64,000 bases of DNA from Angelakisella massiliensis (GCF_900104675.1 NZ_LT629945.1:1912756-1976755), one strand, 5' to 3'; positions 1 through 7,602 are shown, counted from the stretch's first letter. Notes: generated from the letters alone by a model not told the origin. Numbers and translations are program-made.

Positions 1-561
1 GAATCCAGCATCGAACAGTTTCTTGAGATCCCGGTTCATCATTGCCATGTTGTCGTTCCTTCGGGCTTTGATGTAGGCGGTACGGCTCAGATTCTCTTTT
101 GTCATTCTGCCAATGGCCTGGCGGAGCATGGTTGTCTTTCCGGTTCGCCGCAGACCAAAGACCAGGCAGACACGGTCATACTCCTTTCCGTAGAGATATC
201 CTTCCAGTTGGTCAAAGCAGTCACGGAGTTCCCAGTTTTTCACCCCTTGAGACATGGCCTCCAAACCCTTGCCGATGATCACGCTGGTTTCAAAATCCAG
301 CTTGGGCTGACGCACTTTTGGCATTCCGGACCGTAACTCCTTCAGCTGCGCCTGCAGGGATTTGCGCTGTTCGATCTGCTCCCGCAGTGGTTCCATTTCT
401 CCGTCCCGGAGATACTGGCTACGCTTTTTCCCGCCCTCCGTCCACTGGTGATAATATTGAATCTTGCCATTGATTGTCTTCTTTGAGATATACCCAACTG
501 GCAATTCCGCAATCTTTTTCTCCAGTTCCTGAATCATTTTCTGTCTTTGTAGCTCGTCCAT
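1..561 (-). CDS. AAA-type ATP-binding protein, N-terminal part (runs off left edge)
   Basis: The reading frame is open from an ATG at 559-561 to the window edge, giving 187 codons. A strong GAGGAGG lies just upstream of the ATG. Residues 1-60 form a small basic domain (MDELQRQKM..., GYISKKTINGKIQYYHQW) resembling DUF6788, a domain seen at the N-terminus of some mobile-element proteins. The P-loop GLRRTGKTT follows at about residue 140. This arrangement is seen in stand-alone AAA ATPases of gut Clostridia whose role is unknown. The Walker B and C-terminal regions lie outside the window. The neighbouring IS110 remnant and tRNA-Thr element place it in an accessory zone. The P-loop is certain; the family is inferred. 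Confidence 0.8.
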   Translation of the reverse strand, partial: MDELQRQKMIQELEKKIAELPVGYISKKTINGKIQYYHQWTEGGKKRSQYLRDGEMEPLREQIEQRKSLQAQLKELRSGMPKVRQPKLDFETSVIIGKGLEAMSQGVKNWELRDCFDQLEGYLYGKEYDRVCLVFGLRRTGKTTMLRQAIGRMTKENLSRTAYIKARRNDNMAMMNRDLKKLFDAGF

Positions 562-609
562 ACCGCACCTCCTCGTATAATAAGTTTGAAAGTTAATAAT
601 TCAGATATC

Positions 610-867
610 AGCAGGCTTAGAGATGCCCGTGATACAATAGCTGTAGGACAGCAGGGTCAAGTTCTCTACCTCCTGGTTGAGCCGTAGGGCTGCTTCAAAA
701 TAAGTCAGTTTCCCTGAGCCGGAAGTTAGCTGCAAACTCATTGGCTGTTTGCCAGAGTGTGGGTCGCCCTTTCAGCAGTGAGGGATATCGCATTGGTCTG
801 CTCTGGAATGATTCTGATACGCGAGGTTGCGGATGCTCCGGTTATCATGGGTATCTCCAAGCCTGCT
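610..867. ncRNA. Candidate IS110 bridge RNA / structured 5' region
   Basis: The non-coding stretch before the IS110 transposase is closed by a long inverted repeat. Bases 610-634 pair with 843-867 over 25 positions (22 Watson-Crick, 2 G-U, 1 mismatch). The repeat ends about 33 bases before the GTG start of the transposase. IS110-family elements are known to make a structured guide (bridge) RNA from a non-coding end, often 5' of the transposase. Position and structure fit that, but I did not identify target and donor loops, and a plain terminal inverted repeat is possible. Confidence 0.4.
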
Positions 868-900
868 GGCCTGAAATCTCCATGCGGGGAGGTGAAAATC

Positions 901-1653
901 GTGAACCCATTATTCGTTGGCATTGATGTGAGCAGCAGGAGCAATGTCGCCTACCTGATGAAGCCGGATGGAAGCAAGCACAGTAGCGTTTCTGTGCAGA
1001 ACAATCTTGGTGGTGCTAAAATGTTGTCAGAGAGAATTGTGTCGGCACTCAGCTCCATGCGGCTCAGTGATGTGGTGATTGGCCTGGAAGCCACCTCTAT
1101 CTACGGGAACAACCTTGTGTATGCCCTCCGGGAGGATGGCAGCCTGAGCCGGTTCCAGCGGAAGATCCATGTCCTCAATCCCAAGCAAGTCAAAAAATTC
1201 AAGGAAGCCTATCCAGATCTGCCCAAAAATGACTTTGTGGATGCCTTTGTGATTGCCGACCATCTCCGTTTTGGCAGAATCGCCAAGGAGGTCTATATGG
1301 ACGACTATCGCTACCAGGCTCTCAGAACCCTCACCAGAGCCAGATTTGATGTCATTCAGAATCTGACACGGGAGAAGCAGAGGTTTGCCAACTACTTATT
1401 CCTAAAATGCTCTGGTATTGCTCAGGAGAAAGACATTCAAAACACCAGCGCCACTACCATTGCTCTCATGGAGCATTTTGAAACTGTGGATGATCTGGCA
1501 AATACTGATCTGGATGAACTGACCGACTTTATTGCTCAAGCAGGCCGGGGCAGATTTGTCGATCCAGATGCCACTTATTTTTATTATACCCTCTCGCCTT
1601 TGAATATGCAAGGGGTTATAAGGGGTTATGATAGCGAAACAAGAAAACTATGA
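901..1653 (+). pseudogene. IS110-family transposase, C-terminally truncated
   Basis: The likely start is GTG at 901 behind GGGGAGGTG. The product is 250 aa, against about 400 for intact IS110 enzymes. The N-terminal RuvC-like DEDD domain is present: Asp in GIDVSSRSN (residues 7-15), Glu in IGLEATSIYG, and the Asp pair region in NDFVDAFVIADHLRFGR. The middle helical region follows. The C-terminal Transposase_20 domain that carries the catalytic serine is missing. The frame ends in unrelated sequence shortly after residue 235, next to a remnant of a tRNA-Thr-targeting element. The enzyme should be inactive. Confidence 0.85.
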
Positions 1654-1707
1654 AGGAAGAAGTAACGGCTTATCGCAAGCAGCAAAAGGAATGGGGATTT
1701 CTGATCG

Positions 1708-1746
1708 TTTCGGGCTATTTCCGCTTGTGGGTCAGGGTGTGAGTCT
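1708..1746 (+). repeat. Right-end signature of a tRNA-Thr element (remnant copy)
   Basis: Bases 1708-1741 are identical to 6879-6912. They contain TGTGGGTCA at 1726-1734 and a degenerate partner TGTGAGTCT at 1738-1746, 12 bp apart. At the right end of the integrated element the same sequence sits about 110 bp from the att repeat. Here it sits about 70-105 bp before the left att repeat, as expected for the right end of an earlier, adjacent element. Confidence 0.7.
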
Positions 1747-1778
1747 GAACCCGGAACCGCTTACATTTGGATACAAAG

Positions 1779-1812
1779 AATCCCCATAAACAAGCCGTTT
1801 ACGGGGATTTTC
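1779..1812 (+). terminator. Hairpin with T-run before the left att repeat
   Basis: AATCCCCATAAAC pairs with GTTTACGGGGATT across a 5-base loop, followed by TTT. It resembles the hairpin at 6831-6871 near the right end of the element. Confidence 0.55.
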
Positions 1813-1857
1813 TGGAGCTAGTGACGCGACTTGAACGCGCGACCTGCTGATTACGAA
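1813..1857 (-). repeat. Left att repeat: displaced 3' end of tRNA-Thr
   Basis: This is a 45-nt copy of the tRNA-Thr 3' part (anticodon-loop edge to CCA), with 3 mismatches to 7023-7067. Two of the differences are compensatory in the T-stem (GCGTG/CACGT becomes GCGCG/CGCGT), so this copy derives from a functional but different tRNA-Thr allele rather than from decay. Confidence 0.8.
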
Positions 1858-2221
1858 AGGTAGTCAGGCCCTTCAAGCACCGCTGAATGGGCGTTTTTAA
1901 CCCTTTCCCATCTCCTTTCACATACTCTTTGACACCCCTTGCCCCACTGGTTCCACAGGTACATTTCCCCGTATGGGTCAGGATGTGGGTCGGGAAAGGC
2001 CTTGATAGACAGGTGCTTTTACACAATATGTTATTGGTTCAAAGAGTAAATGTCAAAGTTTAGATGCGCAAAACTTGAGTCGCATAAAACAAAGAAAAAC
2101 ACAATGAAATCATAGATTATGAAAACAAAAACTGATGGGATTGAAAATGGATGTTAAACAGTTTAAGTCTACAATCCCATCAAACAGAAAGAGAAAGCTT
2201 TAATTAGATTGAGCTTCTTGG
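1858..2221. other. Gene-free left arm of the element
   Basis: No supportable gene is present. The stretch contains the arm-type repeat pair TATGGGTCA (1972-1980) and TGTGGGTCG (1984-1992), spaced 12 bp like the pair at 6897-6917. The remainder (2030-2215) is AT-rich and unremarkable. Confidence 0.6.
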
Positions 2222-3589
2222 TTAGAATTCCCAGACGCTGATCCGCAGCCGGGGCTCGGGAGAAGACGAGTCCCATTCAGTCCAGTGGCTTCCGTCTGGA
2301 TTGAACTGTACCGCGGATAGATCGCCGTCAAAACCGGTGAGTGAAGTGGTGGTGTCTGTCGCTGTGTCATAGACCCAGTTGGTGCGCTCTCCGTCTTTGA
2401 ATTGGGAGTAGTAGTGCCGCAGGGAACCGTCCCGCTCCAGCGTGAACAGGTCATCCACCTGGACATCTTCGCCAAGATCCCGGGAGGAGAGGGTATCGGA
2501 AGCCGGGTCATAGCTGTAGAGGACGGTACTTCCTTCGGATCTTCTCCAGCTGATAAAGGTGATCCGTCCCGTATCGGTAAAGGGAAGGGAAAGGTTGCCG
2601 GTCCAGATTTCCCGGAGCTGGGGGCTGCCTGTGCCGAGATACCAGACCTGGCTGTCTGATTCCGGATCGGCGGGATCGACATCGCTTGCCAGCACCAGAC
2701 CATTCCGACTCTGGAACAGGTGCCAGAACCCCTGCCCATCATACAGCTCCCGGGTGCCGTCGGCATCTGCGGCCCAGAGGGTGTATCCACTGGTGACATC
2801 CTCCTGCCGGCGGGTGAGGTAATAGTAGGTGCCGTCCAGGACACCGCCCATCTGGCTTCCGTAGTAGACAGCGTATTTACCTTGCTGCCGGAGCAACTCG
2901 CTCATATCATCCAGAATCTGGCCGGAATCTGCCTCAAAGTCATAAAGGACGATCCAGCCCTGGCAGTCCAGGATGGCGGTATGTCCGTCCAGCCAGTGGA
3001 AGGTACTAGTCGACAGCTCATAGGTATCGGCGACTGTTTCCCCTTCAGGACAAGGCAGCAGATAGACCATTTGATCGTATTCATCATAGGTATAGACCTC
3101 GCTGCGGGGATATTCACGGATCAGATTCCCCTGTCGGTCAAAAAGGGTGAGGTTGGCAAGACAGACCCTGCCGCTGTCGGTGAAATAGAGGGCGGCGTAG
3201 GAAGTGTCCGGGCTGGAAGGATTGGCAAGGGCCAGAAAATACGTGTCGCTCCGACTCAGAAAATAGCCGCTGTCCGGGAGAGCGTCCTCCAACAGGGTGA
3301 CAGTGTCCAGAACCTGGTTGTCCTGACTCAGAGTGGTGAGGGTGTTTTTGTTCTGGAAGGTGAAGGTCCCATCCGGGTTCCAGGCCGACCACCCCCGGAC
3401 CAAGGAACCATCATAACCAAGATAGGAGGCTTCTGCAGGATAGAAGGCATCGGACCGGGATGCGGTTCCGGCGCTGCTCTCTGACGGGAACGTGGAACTC
3501 CCGGACTCCCCGACAGAACGGTCAGAACAGCCCGTAATGATCACTGTCAGCAGAACAGCTATCAGAAGGGAAAAGAATCGCTGCTTCAT
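2222..3589 (-). CDS. Secreted lipoprotein of unknown function
   Basis: The protein is 455 aa. The start at 3589 is chosen because AAAGGAG lies 7 bases upstream and a textbook lipoprotein signal follows (MKQRFFSLL..., hydrophobic core, lipobox IITGC). After a Ser/Gly-rich tether, the mature part is a run of short, aromatic- and Asp-rich beta-strand segments with recurring FTDSGR/LYDFEADSG/YLTRRQ-type motifs, suggesting a beta-propeller-like fold. I recognise no catalytic motif. It is the largest cargo gene on the tRNA-Thr element and is probably exposed on the cell surface. It points away from the other element genes and has its own ribosome binding site. Its function is unknown. Confidence 0.75.
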   Translation of the reverse strand: MKQRFFSLLIAVLLTVIITGCSDRSVGESGSSTFPSESSAGTASRSDAFYPAEASYLGYDGSLVRGWSAWNPDGTFTFQNKNTLTTLSQDNQVLDTVTLLEDALPDSGYFLSRSDTYFLALANPSSPDTSYAALYFTDSGRVCLANLTLFDRQGNLIREYPRSEVYTYDEYDQMVYLLPCPEGETVADTYELSTSTFHWLDGHTAILDCQGWIVLYDFEADSGQILDDMSELLRQQGKYAVYYGSQMGGVLDGTYYYLTRRQEDVTSGYTLWAADADGTRELYDGQGFWHLFQSRNGLVLASDVDPADPESDSQVWYLGTGSPQLREIWTGNLSLPFTDTGRITFISWRRSEGSTVLYSYDPASDTLSSRDLGEDVQVDDLFTLERDGSLRHYYSQFKDGERTNWVYDTATDTTTSLTGFDGDLSAVQFNPDGSHWTEWDSSSPEPRLRISVWEF

Positions 3590-3652
3590 AGAAATGCTCC
3601 TTTCTCTGGATGACTTCATTATAGGGTCCGGTTTAAGCTTCTGTCAAGGAAG

Positions 3653-3988
3653 GTGTCGGGGATTCTTTTTTCTGTACTGGTCTGCGAGGACAGAAGTACT
3701 TATCAGTGCTGGCCAAGTTTCAGAACCATCGGGAAAACGACAAGAATGAGCACCAACACAGTAAGAAAGTATGTGCGGATGCTGGAAGAGCGAGGGCTGA
3801 TCACTACAGAGCCAACCAGCATCATCATGAAGGACGGTCAAAAGAGAAATGGAAATCTACTCTTCACCATCCGTCCGATTCAGGAAGCAGTGGAGCAATT
3901 CTACCGGCAGCAGTTGGAGAAAATACCCCTGGATGTGCAGAGGGAGAAAGCGTCGGGTGCGAGAGCTAAGCAGGAACGCCCTGCGTGA
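3653..3988 (+). pseudogene. Winged-helix/replication-initiator-like protein, 5'-truncated
   Basis: The frame encodes a helix-turn-helix segment (CWPSFRTIGKTTRMSTNTVR, then KYVRMLEERGLI) of the type at the N-terminus of helix-turn-helix proteins on clostridial conjugative elements. A basic tail follows (PIQEAVEQFYRQQLEKIP). There is no credible ribosome binding site before 3653. The sequence before CWPSF matches only part of the expected preceding helix, so the 5' end appears lost. An internal ATG at 3746 would give a shorter product that begins inside the recognition helix. It is probably a fragment left from a larger element. Confidence 0.6.
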
Positions 3989-4589
3989 CCGGCTGTGTGG
4001 GCTTGTGTGAGGCTTTCGCCGCCGGAGTAAGGAAACAACCCCCTGCTCCCATACCAGCCCCTGTTTGGCCGTTTTTGAAGGGCGTTTGAGAAGGTAGGAT
4101 TTTTTCAGGTCAGTGTGGGTCATCCAGGCAAGCAAGACTAAAATCCCATACACAAATTCGCTGTATTTGATGAGTTCCACAGCCCATCCCAAAGAGTGGC
4201 TTTCCCCAGAAAATGGTGGGTGACATATGGGGTCGAAAATGAAGCAGGATAAAGCGGTGACATCACCGCAGCCCACACCGGCCCGCAACGCGGACCGGAA
4301 ATGGCGGTTTGATGCGGTTTTTGAGACCTAAACTTTGGAAAATGGCGGGGGTCAGATATGGCATCATGGAGTCCATGCGGACATCAGATCTGACATCACA
4401 GTCAGCAGTAATGCCGGTTTGAAGCCACTTTTGCGGGGGTCAAGAGTGGCGTCCACAGGTGTTTTGCCGATTTCGGGTAGGTTTCGAAGATGGATACACA
4501 AATGATAACAATCTGATAACTCTTCCCCTGTGGTCTGGATATTCAGCGGGAGTGCTGGTATGTTGTGTGGTTGACAGGAGGTGACAATC
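3989..4589. other. Gene-free stretch of 600 bp inside the element
   Basis: I see no supportable gene on either strand. Possible reading frames here have no ribosome binding site and no recognisable composition. Short G/T-rich motifs (GGCGGTTTGATGCGGTTTTTGAG near 4300) are suggestive but not assignable. Confidence 0.5.
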
Positions 4590-4895
4590 ATGCACGACTA
4601 TATGCAGGCACTGAAGCAGAGATTTTTCCGGGTACCCCGATGCGAGGATCTCCGTGGGACAGTAGAGGATACCTGTGGAGAGTTCCTCAAAAGAATGAGT
4701 AATGAGGATAAACGCAAACTGCTCCTGATCGTAGATTCCATGGATGCCATCCGGGACGAAGTTTCTCTGGCGAGCTTCATGGCAGGCTTCAAGCTGGCCT
4801 GGGGAATCAGCCGGGAGTTGGAAACAGATGGCCTCTACTCCTACGATGAAGAAGAGATGACACAGCCCTGGCGGAGATCTCAGGAGGAAAACTAA
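4590..4895 (+). CDS. DUF6809-like small protein
   Basis: The protein is 101 aa and starts at the ATG at 4590, eight bases after AGGAGG; a GTG nine bases upstream overlaps that site and is less likely. It is mostly helical and acidic. The central LLLIVDSMDAIRDEVS and the following FMAGFKLAWGISRELE match the pattern of the DUF6809 family, common upstream of integrases on clostridial elements. The gene ends 47 bp before the integrase on the same strand, so the two are probably cotranscribed. The family function is unknown; a role in element regulation or excision is only an inference from position. Confidence 0.65.
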   Translation: MHDYMQALKQRFFRVPRCEDLRGTVEDTCGEFLKRMSNEDKRKLLLIVDSMDAIRDEVSLASFMAGFKLAWGISRELETDGLYSYDEEEMTQPWRRSQEEN

Positions 4896-4942
4896 GCCCT
4901 TCAAAACCTGCGCCGCATAAACAAAGAAAGGAGGAAACAAAG

Positions 4943-6097
4943 ATGGCAAAGAAGCGAGCCAACGGAGAAGGCAGTATCCGCAAGCGTTCAGACGGTCGCT
5001 GGGAAGGCCGGTACACAGCCGGTTACGATTCGGAGACCGGAAAGCGGATCACTAAAAATGTATTGGGCAAGACCCAGGCAGAGGTGAAGGAGAAGCTGGC
5101 CAAGGCCATTGAGGAGAGCAAGAAACTGGACGTTGTCCGGTCAGACGAATATACGGTGGCGGAATGGCTGCGGCTGTGGTATGAACTTTATGCCAAGCCC
5201 AATATCCGACCCACAACCGCAGACAGTTATCACCGCGGTATAGAATCACATGTCATTCCCCGGATCGGAGAAATCAAACTAAAGGAACTCACCAGCCGGG
5301 ACATACAGAAACTCTACAAGGATCTTCAGGAGAATGGCAGGCTACGGAAATCTCAAAAGAGCAAGAAGCCAGGACTGAGCAACAGTACAGTGCGGGGCAT
5401 CCACATGATGCTTCACAATGCCCTGGACCGGGCGGTCAGGGAGCGGCTGATCCTGCGCAACCCCACTGAGGACTGCATCATTCCCAAGATTCAGAAGCAG
5501 GAGATGAAGATTCTGCACCCAGAGGATATGAAAGCCTACCTGGAAGCAGCAGACAAAAGAGGAGTCCTGCCCATGTTCTATCTGGAACTGGTAACCGGCA
5601 TCCGTAAGGGAGAGCTCACCGCCCTGCTCTGGTCCGACCTGGACGAAGAACGGCGCACCATCTCAGTGAGTAAACAGGCAGTGGGGGACAGGAACCGGAA
5701 TGTCACCATCAGCCGTCCCAAGACAGAGAACTCGGTGCGGAAAATCTCAATTCCCCAGTCGGCGGTGGAGCTGCTCCGGCAGGAGCATGAAAAGCACCCG
5801 GACAATCCCTGGATGTTCCCTTCACCCAGGACGGGAGAGATGTATCACCCGGATTCCATCGCCAAACTCCATGAGAAGATCCTGAAGGACACCAGATTGG
5901 AGCACATCCGGTTCCATGATCTCCGGCACACCTTCGCTACCATGGCTCTGCAAAATGGGGTAGATGTGAAGACAGTGTCCAGTATGCTGGGGCACTATGA
6001 CGCAGGATTCACTCTTCGCACCTACACCCACGCCACTCGGCAGATGCAGGAACAGGCAGCGGAGAAGATGGGAAACTTTATGGCAGAAGTGATGTAA
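4943..6097 (+). CDS. Site-specific tyrosine integrase
   Basis: The protein is 384 aa, preceded by AAAGGAGG. Residues 1-50 form an AP2-like arm-binding domain (GEGSIRKRSDGRWEGRYTAG). Residues about 65-165 are the SAM-like core-binding domain (TVAEWLRLWYELY). The C-terminal half is the catalytic domain with Arg in TGIRKGELTALLW, HxxR in FHDLRHTFA, His in MLGHYD and the nucleophilic Tyr in LRTYTHA. All catalytic residues are present, so the enzyme should be active. Its gene lies between the two tRNA-Thr 3' duplications, and the TGTGGGTCA pairs near both ends are its likely arm sites. It probably inserts and excises the 1813-7067 element at tRNA-Thr. Confidence 0.95.
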   Translation: MAKKRANGEGSIRKRSDGRWEGRYTAGYDSETGKRITKNVLGKTQAEVKEKLAKAIEESKKLDVVRSDEYTVAEWLRLWYELYAKPNIRPTTADSYHRGIESHVIPRIGEIKLKELTSRDIQKLYKDLQENGRLRKSQKSKKPGLSNSTVRGIHMMLHNALDRAVRERLILRNPTEDCIIPKIQKQEMKILHPEDMKAYLEAADKRGVLPMFYLELVTGIRKGELTALLWSDLDEERRTISVSKQAVGDRNRNVTISRPKTENSVRKISIPQSAVELLRQEHEKHPDNPWMFPSPRTGEMYHPDSIAKLHEKILKDTRLEHIRFHDLRHTFATMALQNGVDVKTVSSMLGHYDAGFTLRTYTHATRQMQEQAAEKMGNFMAEVM

Positions 6098-6100
6098 AGA

Positions 6101-6143
6101 AAAACACTGGAGTACAATGGTTTCGTGCTCCAGTGTTTTTTAC
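6101..6143. terminator. Bidirectional terminator between integrase and XRE gene
   Basis: AAAACACTGGAG pairs with CTCCAGTGTTTT, followed by T's on the plus strand and A's before the stem on the other side. It separates two convergent genes. Confidence 0.85.
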
Positions 6144-6146
6144 AAC

Positions 6147-6389
6147 TCATTCCCGCCCAAACAAAAAGTCCAGGGACACATTCAGAATTTTTGAAATGGC
6201 ATCGATTTCAATATCGGTTACCGCCCGCTTCCCGTTTTCAATACGGGAAATTGAGCCACGGCAAGTATACACTGCCATCAGCTCCAGTTTTTCAGACAGT
6301 TCCTTTTGGCTCATACCAGCACGGGATCTGGCTTCCTTGATCCTCGGGCCGATGATGTTGGTATTCTCTGTATCAATAATTCGTTTCAT
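6147..6389 (-). CDS. XRE-family transcriptional regulator
   Basis: The protein is 80 aa, with start at the ATG at 6389 behind AGGTG; an in-frame GTG three codons upstream is the alternative. It is a single lambda-repressor-like helix-turn-helix domain: IGPRIKEARSRAGMSQKEL, then SISRIENGKRAVTDIEIDAI and the closing LNVSLDFLFGRE typical of Cro/C1-type regulators. It is divergent from the SLOG gene at 6483, with two TGTCCTA-type inverted repeats between them that are its likely binding sites. It probably represses itself and the SLOG gene and may serve as the element's immunity or maintenance regulator. Confidence 0.9.
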   Translation of the reverse strand: MKRIIDTENTNIIGPRIKEARSRAGMSQKELSEKLELMAVYTCRGSISRIENGKRAVTDIEIDAISKILNVSLDFLFGRE

Positions 6390-6403
6390 AGCAAACACCT
6401 GAA

Positions 6404-6469
6404 TGTCTTGATTTAGGACATTTTTAGTGTATACTAAGCAGTAAGAAATTATGTCCTATTGATAGGACA
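6404..6469. promoter_or_regulatory. Paired inverted-repeat operators
   Basis: TGTCCTAT-TG-ATAGGACA at 6452-6469 is a perfect palindrome. A degenerate copy, TGTCTTG-ATT-TAGGACA, lies at 6404-6420. The sites sit in the divergent region between the XRE gene and the SLOG gene, about 30 bases apart. The palindrome lies 13 bases before the SLOG start codon, where a bound repressor would block transcription. Confidence 0.75.
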
Positions 6470-6482
6470 ACAAGGAGAAGCT

Positions 6483-6818
6483 ATGAAAGTTGCTGTAATA
6501 GGGTCAAGAAGCCTGACGGTTCAGAATCTGGAAAAGTATCTGCCCCAGGGTGTGACGGAGATCGTATCCGGTGGAGCAAAGGGGATTGACACCTGTGCCA
6601 GAGAGTATGCACACCAGGCAGGACTAAAGCTGACCGAGTTTCTGCCGGACTATCAGCGGTATGGTCGCAGCGCACCATTACGGCGAAACCAGGAGATCAT
6701 CCGCTATGCGGACGAGGTAATCGCCTTTTGGGATGGGCAGTCCCACGGCACCCGGTTTGTCATCGAGGAGTGTAAAAAGCAGGGGAAGAGGGTAACCGTT
6801 TATCGGCAGCAGACATAG
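6483..6818 (+). CDS. SLOG/DUF2493-family nucleotide-binding protein
   Basis: The protein is 111 aa, with start ATG at 6483 behind AAGGAG. It has a Rossmann-like fold: MKVAVIGSRSL at the N-terminus, the family motif VSGGAKGIDTCAREYA at about 32-47, LPDYQRYGRSAPLRRN, and the closing beta-alpha unit AFWDGQSHGTRFVIEECKKQG. This is the DUF2493 branch of the SLOG superfamily, relatives of DprA and lysine decarboxylase-like proteins that bind nucleotides or nucleotide-derived ligands. Some SLOG proteins are sensors in phage-defence systems, but no effector gene is visible next to this one. It is controlled from the divergent XRE operator region. Confidence 0.85.
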   Translation: MKVAVIGSRSLTVQNLEKYLPQGVTEIVSGGAKGIDTCAREYAHQAGLKLTEFLPDYQRYGRSAPLRRNQEIIRYADEVIAFWDGQSHGTRFVIEECKKQGKRVTVYRQQT

Positions 6819-6830
6819 AAGCACAAACAA

Positions 6831-6871
6831 AAATCCCCGGAGAACAGACAAAACCTGTTCTCCGGGGATTT
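6831..6871 (+). terminator. Terminator after the SLOG gene
   Basis: ATCCCCGGAGAACAG pairs with CTGTTCTCCGGGGAT across a 7-base loop, followed by TT. Confidence 0.8.
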
Positions 6872-6878
6872 CCTGTAC

Positions 6879-6917
6879 TTTCGGGCTATTTCCGCTTGTG
6901 GGTCAGGGTGTGGGTCA
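6879..6917 (+). repeat. Right-end arm sites of the element
   Basis: The 34-nt stretch 6879-6912 is identical to 1708-1741. It includes two exact direct copies of TGTGGGTCA (6897-6905, 6909-6917) at a 12-bp spacing, about 110 bp from the right att repeat. This arrangement suits an AP2-domain integrase. Confidence 0.65.
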
Positions 6918-7022
6918 ACGGATCTTTTGGCGGCGCTGAACGCTTTCCGGCAGTGGGACGCGGGCCGCGATTTTGGACGCAAAAAAAGAGCCGGAGCGCG
7001 ACTTGGCTCCGGCCCTGGCCGG

Positions 7023-7098
7023 TGGAGCTAGTGACGTGACTCGAACACGCGACCTGCTGATTACGAATCAGCTGCACTACCGACTGTGCTACACTAGC
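7023..7098 (-). tRNA. tRNA-Thr(CGU)
   Basis: On the minus strand this 76-nt gene folds into a full cloverleaf: acceptor GCTAGTG/CACTAGC, anticodon stem GCTGA/TCAGC with loop TTCGTAA (anticodon CGT), T-arm GCGTG-TTCGAGT-CACGT, and an encoded CCA end. The last 45 nt are the right att repeat (7023-7067) of the integrated element. The element has restored the gene's 3' end, so the tRNA should remain functional. Confidence 0.93.
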
Positions 7099-7550
7099 AT
7101 TTTAAGTTTGCTTTTAATCATACTCCCCAAGTGATAAAGTACAGATCTGTTCACAAGGTAAGCAAAAGTATTATACCTGCTAAAACTGCTTTCGTCAAGA
7201 TGCCCGGACTTTATGTTGAGAAAAAGGTTTTGCTCTTTTGAAGAGGGGGAAAAGATAAAATTTCCAATCATTTGATAAAAACGGGGCTGGAGAGCCAACA
7301 GCCCCGTAAGAAGTACGGCTGATGGATATCGGAATATAAAATGCAGAAAAATTATGATAAAATATTTTGAGCTCCAGCAATAGCAACAACAAGGAGCGAA
7401 AAAGTTTGTTCATATTTAAGCAGCGGCAGAATGTTTTCAACATGGCATTATCAAAAAACAGGAACCGCTAAAAAAGTGAGAAAAAAGCAGAAAAATAGGT
7501 ATTTTTTTCAAAAAACGGTGGGCGCAATTCTGACATTAAACCTGGTTCGT
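7099..7550. other. Intergenic region before the GntR locus
   Basis: No gene is supportable. The region is AT-rich. It contains a minus-strand terminator-type hairpin at 7281-7308 and the start of the GntR promoter at its right edge. Confidence 0.5.
7276..7308 (-). terminator. Hairpin with minus-strand T-run
   Basis: ACGGGGCTG pairs with CAGCCCCGT. On the minus strand it is followed by TTTTT. No minus-strand gene is visible just upstream, so its transcript is unknown; it may shield tRNA-Thr from read-through. Confidence 0.5.
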
Positions 7551-7578
7551 TTGCGCTCAAATGGGATCGCATTATAAT
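7551..7578 (+). promoter_or_regulatory. Promoter of the GntR-adenosine deaminase locus
   Basis: TTGCGC (7551-7556), a 16-bp spacer and TATAAT (7573-7578) form a sigma-A-type promoter. It lies only about 25 bp before the chosen GntR start, which argues against the upstream in-frame ATG at 7561. It is probably also the site of autoregulation. Confidence 0.6.
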
Positions 7579-7602
7579 AAAATCCAGAAAGGGATGGAGC
7601 GG

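Larger units (their letters stand above)
1813..7067 (+). mobile_element. Integrated element in tRNA-Thr, about 5.3 kb
   Basis: The segment is bounded by a direct repeat of the last 45 nt of tRNA-Thr (1813-1857 and 7023-7067, 3 mismatches). It carries a tyrosine integrase (4943-6097) of the AP2-domain class. Both ends have direct repeats of TGTGGGTCA spaced 12 bp (1972-1992 and 6897-6917), which look like arm-type integrase sites. Cargo is a lipoprotein gene, a winged-helix remnant, a DUF6809-type gene, an XRE repressor and a SLOG gene. I see no relaxase, replication or conjugation gene, so it is either a small genomic island or a decayed integrative mobilizable element. Confidence 0.8.

Noticed and set aside
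1620-1720. GYDSETRKL at the end of the IS110 frame resembles the integrase N-terminus (GYDSETGKR)
   Set aside because: The match is only about nine residues and the following codons do not continue the integrase domain; it may be a fragment but cannot be supported.
3857-4288. 143-codon minus-strand frame inside the element
   Set aside because: It overlaps the winged-helix remnant, has no ribosome binding site and shows no domain-like sequence.
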